Assembly (NCBI RefSeq): GCF_012276985.1
Contig: NZ_JAAXMM010000010.1
Span: forward strand, 62,001 to 126,000
Length of the DNA: 64,000 nt
Direction: 5' to 3'
Source of the DNA: Agrobacterium sp. a22-2
GTDB lineage: Bacteria > Pseudomonadota > Alphaproteobacteria > Rhizobiales > Rhizobiaceae
The notes under the pieces are model-generated. The model was not told where the DNA came from and ran no database searches. It worked only from the letters and a program-made list of their open reading frames with translations. This document shows positions 7,749-15,900 of the stretch, piece after piece. A program made the translations under genes and the position numbers. Numbering within the stretch: position 1 is the first letter of the stretch; the number at the start of each line of letters is the position of its first letter.

Positions 7749-8972
7749 TTATTCCGCCGGCACCAGCAGGCCGCGGTCGATCGGCCGTTCCTTGATCGGC
7801 CAATGCACCACGGCGGCAAAAAGCCCAAGCGCCACACCGAACCACCAGACGCTGTCATAGGAGCCGAGGCGGTCATAGAGATAGCCGCCCAGCCAGACGC
7901 CGAGGAAGGAGCCGATCTGGTGGGACAGGAACACCATGCCGCCCAGCAAGCCCAGATGGCGCGTGCCGAACATGATGGCAACCAGCCCATTGGTCGGCGG
8001 CACTGTCGACAGCCACAACAGCCCCATGACGATCGAGAACAGGATGACCGATGTCGGGCTCTGCGGCAAAAGCAGGAAAGCCGTCACTGCCACTGAGCGC
8101 AGGACATAGATCAGCGCCAGGAAATACGGTTTCGAGTACCGCTGGCCGATCACGCCGGCGGCCAGAGAGCCGATGATGTTGAAGAAACCGATCAGCGCCA
8201 TGGCAATCACCGCGTATCGAGCCTCGATGCCGATATCGCCGAGATAGGCCGGGAAATGCGCGGTGATGAAGGCGACCTGGAACCCGCAGACGAAGAAGCC
8301 AACGGCCAGCAGGACGTAACTCGTGTGCGAAAAGGCTTCCTTCAGCGCTTCGGCAACGGTCTGCTTGAACTGGTTTTTGCCTTGCGTTCCGGAATTGGCA
8401 TTGCCGCGCAGCGGATAGGCCAGAAGCGGCACGATCAGCATCATGATGCCCATATAGACCAGGCTGTCGGACCAGCCATAGGTCGATATCAGCGCCTGGC
8501 TCAGCGGCGCAAACAGGAACATGCCGGCTGAGCCTGCCGCCGTGCCGATGCCAAACGCCATCGAGCGCTGCTCGGGGGTGACATGGCGCGCAAAGGCCGA
8601 CAGCACGACACTGAAGGATCCCGCACCGATCGCCATGCCGACCAGCACGCCGCCGCCGACATGCAGCCAGATCGGCGCCTCGGCATGGGCCATCATCAGC
8701 AGACCGGCCGCATAGAGCAGGCCCGACATGGCCAGCACGCGCGCCGTGCCGTATTTGTCGGCCAAGGCGCCGAAAAATGGCTGGCTGAGGCCCCAGCAGA
8801 GGTTCTGCAGCGCCATGGCCAGACCGAAGGTGGAACGGTCCCAGCCGGTATCGTGAAGCATCGGCAATTGGAAGAAGCCCATGGCCGAGCGCGGCCCGAA
8901 CACCAGCATCGCAATCAGCGAACCGCTGGCGATGATCAGCCAGGGCATGGAACTGCGAGCGGTCTTTTCCAT
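7749..8972 (-). CDS. MFS transporter, oxalate/formate antiporter-like
   Basis: The 407-residue protein has twelve predicted membrane segments in two halves, starting MEKTARSSMPWLIIASGSLI. The loop between TM2 and TM3 has the MFS signature GALADKYGTARVL, with the equivalent in the second half around AAGVIGQRYSKPY. The sequence style (GPRSAMGFFQLPMLHDTGWDRSTFGLAMALQNL) resembles the OFA/monocarboxylate branch of the superfamily, so a small organic anion is a reasonable guess, but the substrate cannot be read from sequence. It is monocistronic, flanked by about 150 bp upstream and by the leader-RNA region downstream. Confidence 0.8.
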   Translation of the reverse strand: MEKTARSSMPWLIIASGSLIAMLVFGPRSAMGFFQLPMLHDTGWDRSTFGLAMALQNLCWGLSQPFFGALADKYGTARVLAMSGLLYAAGLLMMAHAEAPIWLHVGGGVLVGMAIGAGSFSVVLSAFARHVTPEQRSMAFGIGTAAGSAGMFLFAPLSQALISTYGWSDSLVYMGIMMLIVPLLAYPLRGNANSGTQGKNQFKQTVAEALKEAFSHTSYVLLAVGFFVCGFQVAFITAHFPAYLGDIGIEARYAVIAMALIGFFNIIGSLAAGVIGQRYSKPYFLALIYVLRSVAVTAFLLLPQSPTSVILFSIVMGLLWLSTVPPTNGLVAIMFGTRHLGLLGGMVFLSHQIGSFLGVWLGGYLYDRLGSYDSVWWFGVALGLFAAVVHWPIKERPIDRGLLVPAE

Positions 8973-9126
8973 GGGGGGAATCCTTGTTCTTGATGAGACG
9001 ACATTACGGCCGGCTCGAGCCAGGGAAAAGCGCCTTTTCGTGAAGCAAGGATCAGCTAAATTGATCGATGTCTGTTTTGATGAAAGGCCCGATGGCGCAA
9101 ATAAACGCTGATGGCCCCACCCGAGC

Positions 9127-9975
9127 CTATCGCCGCTTTATGGCCCAACTCTCCGACCGTTCCGAAATCACCGTCACGGTATCGCCCACGGCAACCGCTC
9201 CGTGATCGCGGGGCGTGGCATTCCAGCCGAACAGCGGACCGGGCACCCGCCGGTCGGCCGACATGCGCAGGCGTCCCATGGCCGGCATCGGGCTGGCAAT
9301 ATCGCGCGAGCCGGTGCGCTGATCCTGGGTGGTCATGATGCAGCGCGCGCAGGGTTTGACGAGGTCGAAGCGGATGCCGTTGATTTCTATGGCCAGCCAG
9401 CGGTCGTCCGCCCAGGGCTCGTCGCAATCGATGACGATATTCGGACGGAAGCGGTCCATGCCGACAGGTGCCTCGCCATGGGCCTGCATATCCGCATTGA
9501 GGCCGTTCAGCGAGCCGGTGGTGGTGATCAGCACCTGATAGCCATCGGCAAAGGTGACGGGCGTGTCGGGGCCGGCCCATTCGGGATTGGCGATGCGCCG
9601 GGCCCGCTCATCGAAATGCACCAGCTTCAGGTCGCGGCCGAGCCAGTCGGAGAGGGCTGCGTTGGTGGCATCATCGGCAACGGCGGCGCTGACGATCGAT
9701 TTCCACACCGCCACATCCATGCGGCGATCCGGGTCGGGCAGGGGCGTCGTCACCGATCGGCCGTCGTCCAGCAACAATTGCACCTTTCCGGCGCCGGGCG
9801 TCACGGTGAGGGTGGCGAGGGCCGGCAGCTCCCGTTGCGTCACGAAATGGCCCGAGGGATCGACAACCATCATCCGCCGGTCGCCGACGAGCCCGTGGGC
9901 ATCGACGTCTGACGAGGTCAGGGCAATGCCGCGGGCACTCTTCAAGGGATAGATGTGGAGTTCGCTGACCTGCAT
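9127..9975 (-). CDS. MOSC domain protein, YcbX/mARC-like
   Basis: The 282-residue product has an N-terminal MOSC beta-barrel (MQVSELHIYPLKSARGI) and a MOSC domain in the second half, with the conserved cysteine in KPCARCIMTTQDQRTG that binds molybdenum cofactor in the mARC/YcbX family. Members reduce N-hydroxylated compounds. The ferredoxin domain present in E. coli YcbX is missing here, so electrons must come from a separate partner. ATG 9975 is preferred over an upstream codon because the barrel begins exactly there. The gene lies 10 bp downstream of the HD gene and is probably co-transcribed with it. Confidence 0.8.
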   Translation of the reverse strand: MQVSELHIYPLKSARGIALTSSDVDAHGLVGDRRMMVVDPSGHFVTQRELPALATLTVTPGAGKVQLLLDDGRSVTTPLPDPDRRMDVAVWKSIVSAAVADDATNAALSDWLGRDLKLVHFDERARRIANPEWAGPDTPVTFADGYQVLITTTGSLNGLNADMQAHGEAPVGMDRFRPNIVIDCDEPWADDRWLAIEINGIRFDLVKPCARCIMTTQDQRTGSRDIASPMPAMGRLRMSADRRVPGPLFGWNATPRDHGAVAVGDTVTVISERSESWAIKRR

Positions 9976-9985
9976 GGGATGGACC

Positions 9986-10639
9986 TCAGATTTCGTCGAT
10001 GAAAAGGGCAAGAACCTGTTTCAGCCGCTCATGGCGCTCCTCGGCAAGTGCCCGACCGGCCTGCGTCTGGAAGCCGTCGGCCAGTTTGAACAGTTTTGCC
10101 GCGAAATGGTCAATGGCATAGCGCCTGTCGTCGAGCGGCCGGTGGGCGGCCAGCGGATCGGCGGGGTCGTAGAGGGCGGAGCCCATGCGGCCGGCGCTAT
10201 AGAAGCAGCGGGCGGCGCCGACCATGCCGATGGCATCGAGCCGGTCGGCATCCTGCAGGATCTTCGCCTCCAGCGTTTCAGGCGCAATATTGGCCGAAAA
10301 GCTGTGGGCGTGAATGGCATGCGCGACCTGGTCGATGGCCGCAGGCGTCCAGCCGAGCAGGCCAAGAATGCCGTGTGCCTTTTCCGCGGCGAGCTTTGAT
10401 GCTTCTGCGCGCAAGGGAGAATTCTTTTCCACCGCCACGCAGTCGTGCAGCAGGACTGCCGCCGCCAGCACCTCGCCATCGCCGCCCTCACGGCCAAAGA
10501 TCCGCATGGCGTTCTTGTAGACCCGCAGCAGATGCGCAATGTCATGGGAGCCGTCACTGCTGTCGGCGGCATACGGCAATAGCTGTTCGGCCAGATGCGG
10601 ATGTGCCGAAAAGGCGGCCGCGTCAGCGGGCATGTCCAT
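9986..10639 (-). CDS. HD domain phosphohydrolase, YedJ-like
   Basis: This 217-residue protein is a single HD domain. The metal ligands appear as H36, H65-D66 and the downstream D of LQDADRLDAIG. The motif DAIGMVGAARCFYSAG is typical of the YedJ/COG1418-related subgroup. Such enzymes hydrolyse phosphate esters of nucleotides, but the substrate is unknown. Two ATG codons (10639 and 10633) are possible starts. It precedes the MOSC gene by 10 bp, forming a two-gene unit. Confidence 0.8.
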   Translation of the reverse strand: MDMPADAAAFSAHPHLAEQLLPYAADSSDGSHDIAHLLRVYKNAMRIFGREGGDGEVLAAAVLLHDCVAVEKNSPLRAEASKLAAEKAHGILGLLGWTPAAIDQVAHAIHAHSFSANIAPETLEAKILQDADRLDAIGMVGAARCFYSAGRMGSALYDPADPLAAHRPLDDRRYAIDHFAAKLFKLADGFQTQAGRALAEERHERLKQVLALFIDEI

Positions 10640-10953
10640 CGTTTGCGTCTTTCGATTCGGAAGCGACTATTCCGCTCTAAACGACGTTGCGACGGGTTCA
10701 AGCCGAAATGTGAAAGCGGGATGATGGAGCGGACGCAAAAGGCCGGCAGATGTCAATTATATGACGCGAATCGTGACGATCATTGCAGCCTGAAGCGGCA
10801 TCGGGCGCAACTGTTAGTTATTGCCTATAACAAATAATTTTGACGATAGGGCCCAAATCACCTTATTTGCCTTAATCAAGTTTTGAGGTTCTTGTGCTGC
10901 GTACCGAAAAATCCGCCCATTTCCAATGACGCGAATTTTAACAGGGGGTATTC
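10640..10953. other. Intergenic region between HD gene and EF-hand gene
   Basis: These 314 bp separate two divergently transcribed genes. The half nearer the EF-hand gene is AT-rich and contains the promoter described at 10840-10868. The half nearer the HD gene presumably holds its promoter, but I see no convincing -35/-10 pair there. No small gene or structured RNA is evident. Confidence 0.5.
10840..10868 (+). promoter_or_regulatory. Candidate sigma-70 promoter of the EF-hand gene
   Basis: TTGACG (10840-10845) and TTATTT (10863-10868) are separated by exactly 17 bp in an otherwise AT-rich stretch. The start of transcription would be near 10876, giving a leader of about 78 nt before the ATG at 10954. 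Confidence 0.45.
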
Positions 10954-11547
10954 ATGACCAGCATTTCAGCCGCATTGCCTACGACGTACACCAGTTCGAT
11001 TTCCAGCCTCGACACCAACGGCGACGGCGTCGTCAGCGCCGAGGAACAGGAGGCCGCCAACAGTAACAAGCGTACCCAGGATCCGACCGTCGAGAGCGAG
11101 AACGCTGCCTCCAGCGTTGCCTCGCAGCTGACCGGCGACATGGTCGCCATGATGCTCAGCCGGGGCGACATGACGCCGCCGTCTGACGAAGACATGTTCT
11201 CCAATATGGACACAGATGAAGACGGCAAGGTGACCGAAGCCGAATTCGTCGCTGCCCGCCCTGAAGATGTGAGCGAGGAAGATGCCGCGTCGCTGTTCGC
11301 ATCTTTCGATGAAGAGGGAACCGGTTCCTTGACCGAGGCCCAGCTTGCCGAGGCCCAGGAAGACATGGCCCCGCCGCCACCACCGATGATGATGGAGATG
11401 ATCTCCACCGGTGATGAAGGCTCCGAGACCGAGACGATGAGCATCGAAGATGTTCTGGAGGAAATGAAGTCTGTGATCGACGCCTATCGTGAACTGGCCA
11501 GCAGCGCCGAGACGGCCGAGGCCGAGGCTGAAACCGAGGCCGTCTGA
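10954..11547 (+). CDS. Acidic EF-hand calcium-binding protein
   Basis: The 197-residue product has two good EF-hand loops, D20-T-N-G-D24 to E31 and D86-T-D-E-D90 to E97. A third, degenerate loop at 119-130 has Q in place of the last Glu. EF1 stands alone near the N-terminus, whereas loops 2 and 3 form a pair. The remainder is Ala/Glu-rich, with a Pro/Met patch (139-148) and an acidic Ala-Glu tail (184-196). There is no clear signal peptide, so it is probably cytoplasmic or leaves by a non-Sec route. The start has an AGGGGG ribosome binding site. It is monocistronic, with its own promoter and terminator. Calcium binding is likely; the role is unknown. Confidence 0.8.
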   Translation: MTSISAALPTTYTSSISSLDTNGDGVVSAEEQEAANSNKRTQDPTVESENAASSVASQLTGDMVAMMLSRGDMTPPSDEDMFSNMDTDEDGKVTEAEFVAARPEDVSEEDAASLFASFDEEGTGSLTEAQLAEAQEDMAPPPPPMMMEMISTGDEGSETETMSIEDVLEEMKSVIDAYRELASSAETAEAEAETEAV

Positions 11548-11572
11548 CGGTCTGCACACCATGCATCAGGCG

Positions 11573-11611
11573 AGCCGGGGGTGGATGGAAATCTTCCCTC
11601 GGCTTTTTTTT
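11573..11611 (+). terminator. Rho-independent terminator of the EF-hand gene
   Basis: AGCCGGGGG and CCCTCGGCT form a 9-bp stem with one mismatch around a roughly 12-nt loop, followed by eight T. It lies 26 bp after the EF-hand stop codon and faces the convergent phosphatase gene. Confidence 0.8.
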
Positions 11612-11624
11612 GTGCGATGTCCAG

Positions 11625-12164
11625 TCAGGCGCCCGTAAGTGCTGCCGGTGCCGTCAGCGGCAGGACGAAAGGGGCATTGCCATCGGCATCTCTGCCGCGG
11701 CCGATTTGGCGAACCGCGCGGACAAGATTGCCCTGGCGGCCCAGAACATCATCGGCAATCTCCACCAGGCGGGCATTCGGCGTGGCAAAGGGCGAGGCGA
11801 GCCGCAGGCGCTCGGCAAGGGCGAAGTCGTCTTGCTGCGGGTCGACGGCGAGCCCGGCAATCAGCGCGGCGGCCGGCGACCGCGACACGCCCATCCAGCA
11901 ATGGATCAGCAGCGGCGCCGACTGGTCCCATGTCCGGGCAAAATCGATGATCTGCAGCACATGGCTTTCCTGCGGTGCGATCAGGTCGCCGGTCCCGGCA
12001 AAGGTAATATCGTTCATGCCGAGCTTCAGGTGACGGGCGGCATCGATGACCGCCGGCCGGTGAAAGTCCTGCTTTTCGGCGAGAAGGCTGATCATCTCCC
12101 GCGCCTTGTGGCGCACGGCCATTTCGGCGATGCGCGACAGCGGCGCCACCACGATCGCGCTCAT
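11625..12164 (-). CDS. Protein-tyrosine phosphatase family protein
   Basis: The 179-residue protein has the cysteine phosphatase P-loop C89-x5-R95 in HCWMGVSRS, preceded by hydrophobic strand PLLI and followed by a helix. This is the DSP/PTP-like fold, with the general-acid loop probably in the region before residue 75. The substrate could be a phosphotyrosine protein or a small phosphate ester. Its start overlaps the stop of the upstream HD gene by 4 bp (12161-12164), which indicates translational coupling. Confidence 0.75.
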   Translation of the reverse strand: MSAIVVAPLSRIAEMAVRHKAREMISLLAEKQDFHRPAVIDAARHLKLGMNDITFAGTGDLIAPQESHVLQIIDFARTWDQSAPLLIHCWMGVSRSPAAALIAGLAVDPQQDDFALAERLRLASPFATPNARLVEIADDVLGRQGNLVRAVRQIGRGRDADGNAPFVLPLTAPAALTGA

Positions 12165-12790
12165 GGCGCCGGTCTCCCGCTGCCGGCCCTCGCCGCCTCG
12201 ATCGCCTCGAAGCGCTCTGCAAACAGCCTCTGGGCCTGGGTGGCGGCAAGCGGTGCGATGGTCAGCATTTCGACGGTAATGCCGCGCGGCTGGCCGAAGA
12301 ATTTGCGCGCCTCGGCTTCCGAAAACCCGGCCAGCACGGTCGCCTCGAAATAGGCTGCGATGCAGTCGGCTTTCTTGATCAGGGTCTTCAACTCCCGGGA
12401 GGGATGCGGCGGCAGGCCGAAGCGCAGGTGGATGGCCGCCTCCAGGCGCTTTTCAACCGTCTTGTAACCGCCGCCGACCACCGCCTTGAACGGAGAAATC
12501 ATGTCGCCGATCACATATTCAGGCGCATCGTGCAGCAGCGCCATCTGCAGATCGTTAGGGGGCGCCTTCGGATTGCAGCGACGAAAGATCTCCTCGACCA
12601 TCAGGCTGTGTTGCGCCACCGAGAAGGCGTGGTCGCCGGCGGTCTGGCCGTTCCAGCGCGCCACGCGGGCCAGCCCATGGGCGATATCGCCGATCTCCAC
12701 GTCGAGCGGCGAGGGATCGAGCAGATCCAGCCGCCGTCCCGACAGCATGCGCTGCCAGGCCCGAGCCAGGGTTTCACCGGCGGCCGTCAC
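12161..12790 (-). CDS. HD domain hydrolase, YfbR-like
   Basis: The 209-residue protein carries an HD domain with H54, H61, H87-D88 and E91 in LLHDAPEYVIGDMISP, the pattern of YfbR-type 5'-deoxynucleotidases and related proteins. It is cytoplasmic. The gene sits between ygfZ (3 bp upstream on the strand) and the phosphatase (4-bp overlap), so ygfZ, this gene and the phosphatase form a tight operon. Confidence 0.8.
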   Translation of the reverse strand: MTAAGETLARAWQRMLSGRRLDLLDPSPLDVEIGDIAHGLARVARWNGQTAGDHAFSVAQHSLMVEEIFRRCNPKAPPNDLQMALLHDAPEYVIGDMISPFKAVVGGGYKTVEKRLEAAIHLRFGLPPHPSRELKTLIKKADCIAAYFEATVLAGFSEAEARKFFGQPRGITVEMLTIAPLAATQAQRLFAERFEAIEAARAGSGRPAP

Positions 12791-12793
12791 GCC

Positions 12794-13633
12794 TTAAGCC
12801 TCTTCGCTCGTCGTGGTCGGGAAGGAGAGCCCGCTCCAGGCCGGCAGCGACAGCGAAACGGTCGTGTCACCGGCAAGGATTTCGGTGTTGGCCGCAAGGG
12901 CGTCACCCACCCGGTCGGTGCGCACGATCGCAAGGCCGCGGTTGCCGGCAACCGTGCCCAGCTGGCCGACCGGTTTGCCGCCAGAGGTGATCGCCGTGCC
13001 GGTTGCAGGCAACGGCTCTTCGGCGGAGACAATCACCACCCGCCGCCGTGCCGTGCCACGATGCTGCATGCGCGACACGACCTCCTGGCCGACATAACAG
13101 CCCTTCTTGAAGGATACGCCGCGATTGAGGTCCAGCAATACGTCGTGCGGAAAGGCATCCTGCAGTTCGAAGTCAAAGCCCGATTCGACAATGCCGTTGA
13201 GAATGCGCAGCGCGTGATAGCCAGCGGGTGGCGCCTCGGCATGCTGGCCTGCCCGGCGCAGCAGGGTCACGCCGGCGGCGGCAAACCGCATGTCCCGGAT
13301 GTCGTCGGCTGCCGCATCCTCGCCCCAGAAAACGATAACCCCCTGTGTTTCGGAGACGGAAATCTCCACCGCCGCCCGCAATTTATACATGGAAAGCCGC
13401 CGGATCAGTGCTTCTTGAGCGGCCGCCGTCGTCTCGATCAGGAATGCGTTGCCATCGCGCCAGACCAGGAAATCGAACAGGATCTTGCCCTGTGGCGTCA
13501 AAAGTGCGCCGGGCCAAGCTTCGTTTTGGCCAATCGCCTCGATATCCGTCGTTATCAGGTTTTGCAGGAAGTGCTCGGCGTCGGCGCCGGCGACGCGGAT
13601 CAACGCGCGATCTGGCAGGAATGCTGCTGGCAT
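12794..13633 (-). CDS. ygfZ: Folate-binding protein YgfZ (GcvT-related)
   Basis: The 279-residue protein is of the GcvT-like YgfZ/IBA57 family, which helps assemble or repair certain iron-sulfur enzymes using tetrahydrofolate. The family signature KGCYVGQE is at 177-184, with its conserved cysteine C179. N-terminal LIRVAGADAEHFLQNLITTD is also typical. It is the first gene of a three-gene minus-strand operon. Confidence 0.9.
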   Translation of the reverse strand: MPAAFLPDRALIRVAGADAEHFLQNLITTDIEAIGQNEAWPGALLTPQGKILFDFLVWRDGNAFLIETTAAAQEALIRRLSMYKLRAAVEISVSETQGVIVFWGEDAAADDIRDMRFAAAGVTLLRRAGQHAEAPPAGYHALRILNGIVESGFDFELQDAFPHDVLLDLNRGVSFKKGCYVGQEVVSRMQHRGTARRRVVIVSAEEPLPATGTAITSGGKPVGQLGTVAGNRGLAIVRTDRVGDALAANTEILAGDTTVSLSLPAWSGLSFPTTTSEEA

Positions 13634-13697
13634 GGTCTGTTCATCCCGGTTGTTGAAGCCGAAGAATTAGAAGGTCGCAGACCAGGCGGCAAGGCCG

Positions 13698-14471
13698 TTA
13701 GTCGCCGGCGGTGAAGAATTTCCATTGGCCATCCGGCGAAATGCCGGCGCGGAAGAAATTGTAATTGCCGTATTCGAGCATGCCGTCGTAATCGCCGGCT
13801 GTGACGATCCGCAGCAGCTCGACCTTTTCCGGCGCCGTCAGCGTGCCGAGCGGCTTTTCTGCAAAATAGGGCCAGACATAGACTTCGTCGGGTGTGCCGG
13901 CATCGACGCGGACGAAGCCGGTCGACAGGACATCGAGCAGGATGGCCAGCACCTCAAGGCCGTCGGGATCGCCCGACAGGCTCTTCAGCAGCTCGACCGG
14001 GTCGGTGTCATTGTCGCCAAGCACCACCTGCGTCTGGTTGGGGCCGGGGTTCATCAGCGGACGCAATCGTTCGAGATCGCCGGACGCGGCTGCCTCGACC
14101 ATCAGTTGGCGCAGCCGGCGGACCGGCTCGGGGGCTTTCTCGATATCGTAGATCACCTCGACAGGGGTTGCCGGCGGTTCTTCCGCGGCACTGGCGTCCG
14201 GTGTGGCGGCGGGCTTATTGTCGATCAGCGGTGCCGGTTCGGGCAGGCCGATGACGGCATCCGGTCTGTCCTCCGTGCTCTCATCGACGGAGGGAGCGGG
14301 CGGCGTCTCGTCCTTTGCCGGCGATTCGCTCGTCTGGCCGGGCAGGGGCTTCAGCTCGGAGAGCGCAAGGGCCGGGCGAATCGGAAAACCCACCGTCGAA
14401 CTGGCGAGCATTGCCAACAGCAAAACTGATGAAACGGCCCACCGTCTGTGAGCTCCAGCCACGATCCGCAT
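13698..14471 (-). CDS. Hypothetical secreted or periplasmic protein
   Basis: From ATG 14471 the product is 257 residues. An N-terminal signal peptide (RRWAVSSVLLLAMLASSTV, then a likely cleavage near AFPIRPALA/ALS) is followed by a Pro/Glu/Asp-rich linker to about residue 105. A folded domain then contains helix-rich segments (PVRRLRQLMVEAAASGDLERLR) and a C-terminal strand-rich end FRAGISPDGQWKFFTAGD. I recognise no named family, though it reads like a conserved rhizobial envelope protein. TTG 14477 is an alternative start. No partner gene is closely linked. Confidence 0.65.
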   Translation of the reverse strand: MRIVAGAHRRWAVSSVLLLAMLASSTVGFPIRPALALSELKPLPGQTSESPAKDETPPAPSVDESTEDRPDAVIGLPEPAPLIDNKPAATPDASAAEEPPATPVEVIYDIEKAPEPVRRLRQLMVEAAASGDLERLRPLMNPGPNQTQVVLGDNDTDPVELLKSLSGDPDGLEVLAILLDVLSTGFVRVDAGTPDEVYVWPYFAEKPLGTLTAPEKVELLRIVTAGDYDGMLEYGNYNFFRAGISPDGQWKFFTAGD

Positions 14472-14490
14472 CGACAAAGGCCTCTAAATA

Positions 14491-14748
14491 TTACTGAACG
14501 CTACGCGTTGGGGAAAATTCGCCGGCGAGCATGCGGGTCCGCAGGGAGTTCAGCATGGCCTCCGCGCCGTCCTCGCCATGAATTCGAATGGTCTCGCGCA
14601 TTGCCAGCGCAATGGCAGCATCTGCAATGATTTCCGGCTCGATACCGTCGGCCATGCCGTCGGCCCAGGCCTCGTTTTGATATTCCAGGGCGGCTTGCAT
14701 CTTCTCATGAACGATCATGTCGTCGATGTCGTTGCGGCGTGGTTCCAT
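14491..14748 (-). CDS. Conserved hypothetical protein, 85 aa
   Basis: The product begins MEPRRNDIDDMIVHEKMQ and is a small, acidic, helical soluble protein with no named family. Three in-frame starts exist. ATG 14748 is chosen because GAGGA lies 6 nt upstream of it; the ATG at 14754 would directly abut that ribosome binding site. It lies 19 bp upstream of the secreted-protein gene on the same strand, so the two may be co-transcribed. Confidence 0.6.
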   Translation of the reverse strand: MEPRRNDIDDMIVHEKMQAALEYQNEAWADGMADGIEPEIIADAAIALAMRETIRIHGEDGAEAMLNSLRTRMLAGEFSPTRSVQ

Positions 14749-14850
14749 TTGCATTCCTCGCAAGCGTCCGGTTCTTACTCACTTGTTAACGACTTTATCA
14801 GCCTTTTATCAAAACGACACGGCCTCATGCCAAAACAGGTAAATTAACGG

Positions 14851-15267
14851 TTAATTTCCAAATCTGGTCGTGATTTCCGTAACCAGTGTTGCGCCTTCGT
14901 TACGGTATCGCTCGCCCGCGGCGCGTGCCGAGGCCGTGCAGGCGCTGTGAACCGAGGCAAAAGCCCGGTATCCGCGATTGAAGGCTGCGACCAGCTGCTC
15001 CTGCCGCGCCGGCTCATTGGCCGTCTCGGTCGCGATCAGATCCTGCATGGCCTTGCGCCATTGCGGCTCGGACGAATCCCTGCACAGATTGCGCAGATAG
15101 GCGACGGCGCCGAGGATCTCGGACAGCTTGCCGAGCTGGGCGTCATAGGGTGCCGGCGATGCGACTGCCGGCGCCGTTTCCACCACGCCAACAGCGCCTT
15201 GCGCTTGCGCGGGGCCGGCCGGATTCAGCGTCAAGAGCAGCAGTGCGGGAAGGAGAAGGCGGGTCAC
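14851..15267 (-). CDS. TIGR02301-type secreted protein
   Basis: The start is taken as GTG 15267 (138 aa), because it follows an AAGAAG ribosome binding site and begins directly with a classic signal peptide, MTRLLLPALLLLTLNPAGPA, cleaved after AQA. The mature part has YDAQLGKLSEILGAVAYLRNLC and a second Cys, which I associate with the conserved alphaproteobacterial TIGR02301 family of unknown function. A longer GTG start at 15300 lacks a ribosome binding site. It lies 65 bp downstream of the NUDIX gene and is probably co-transcribed with it. Confidence 0.7.
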   Translation of the reverse strand: MTRLLLPALLLLTLNPAGPAQAQGAVGVVETAPAVASPAPYDAQLGKLSEILGAVAYLRNLCRDSSEPQWRKAMQDLIATETANEPARQEQLVAAFNRGYRAFASVHSACTASARAAGERYRNEGATLVTEITTRFGN

Positions 15268-15332
15268 GATCGTTCTTCTTGGATTGGTACGGAATGGCAC
15301 AATGCCCGGTTGGCGGCCCGGCTGTCCTGCTC

Positions 15333-15758
15333 TTACTCCCCTTTGCTCATCGCCACCAGCCTGCGCACGCAGTCGAGCACGCTTTCCGGCACGGGCAGTT
15401 CGGCGATCTCTTCCGGCAGATACCAGCCTGCTTCAGTGGCGTCGCTTGAGGCTTGCGCGATCGTCTCGTCATCCGTCTCGACACGAAACACCGACAGGAA
15501 GAAATGATGGGCTGCAACGCCGTCGCGGGTCTCCGGCAGCAGGTCGTAGGTGGCAAACAGCCGTGGATTGGCGCCGCGAAGCCCGGTCTCCTCGAACAGT
15601 TCGCGCAGGGCCGTCTCGGCCGGCGTCTCTCCGGCCTCCGCCCTGCCGCCGGGAAAGGCGAACAGGTCGGCGGCCGGCGGATTGCGCCGGCGAATCAACA
15701 GGAGACGGCTTTGCCGCTCCACGATGGCCGAAGAGGCGAGGGTGGGTTGGCTTGTCAT
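15333..15758 (-). CDS. NUDIX hydrolase
   Basis: From ATG 15758 the product is 141 residues. The NUDIX box occupies residues 38-60 with G38, E44, R52-E53, E56-E57 and G59, all intact. Such enzymes cleave nucleoside diphosphates linked to another group; the AxxDLFAFPGG context suggests an ADP-ribose or nucleotide pyrophosphatase, but the substrate is not certain. An in-frame ATG at 15782 gives a poor extension. The paired gene downstream encodes the TIGR02301-type protein. Confidence 0.85.
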   Translation of the reverse strand: MTSQPTLASSAIVERQSRLLLIRRRNPPAADLFAFPGGRAEAGETPAETALRELFEETGLRGANPRLFATYDLLPETRDGVAAHHFFLSVFRVETDDETIAQASSDATEAGWYLPEEIAELPVPESVLDCVRRLVAMSKGE

Positions 15759-15900
15759 GGCGCGCTGGCAGTCCTTCTGCACGACGGATCAGTCGCCGCA
15801 TCTTAGGAGCAGCGCGGACGGAACGAAACGGAAAATCTTGCATCTCCTCGCCGCAGCGCACATCTTGACCCACCTGCGGCTGGCTGCCATGTAAAGTCCC

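Noticed and set aside
7528-7845. Minus-strand frame of about 105 codons over the leader and the MFS gene end
   Set aside because: It reads through the leader structure and the MFS 3' end in a different frame, with Arg/Gly/Phe-rich shadow composition and no ribosome binding site.
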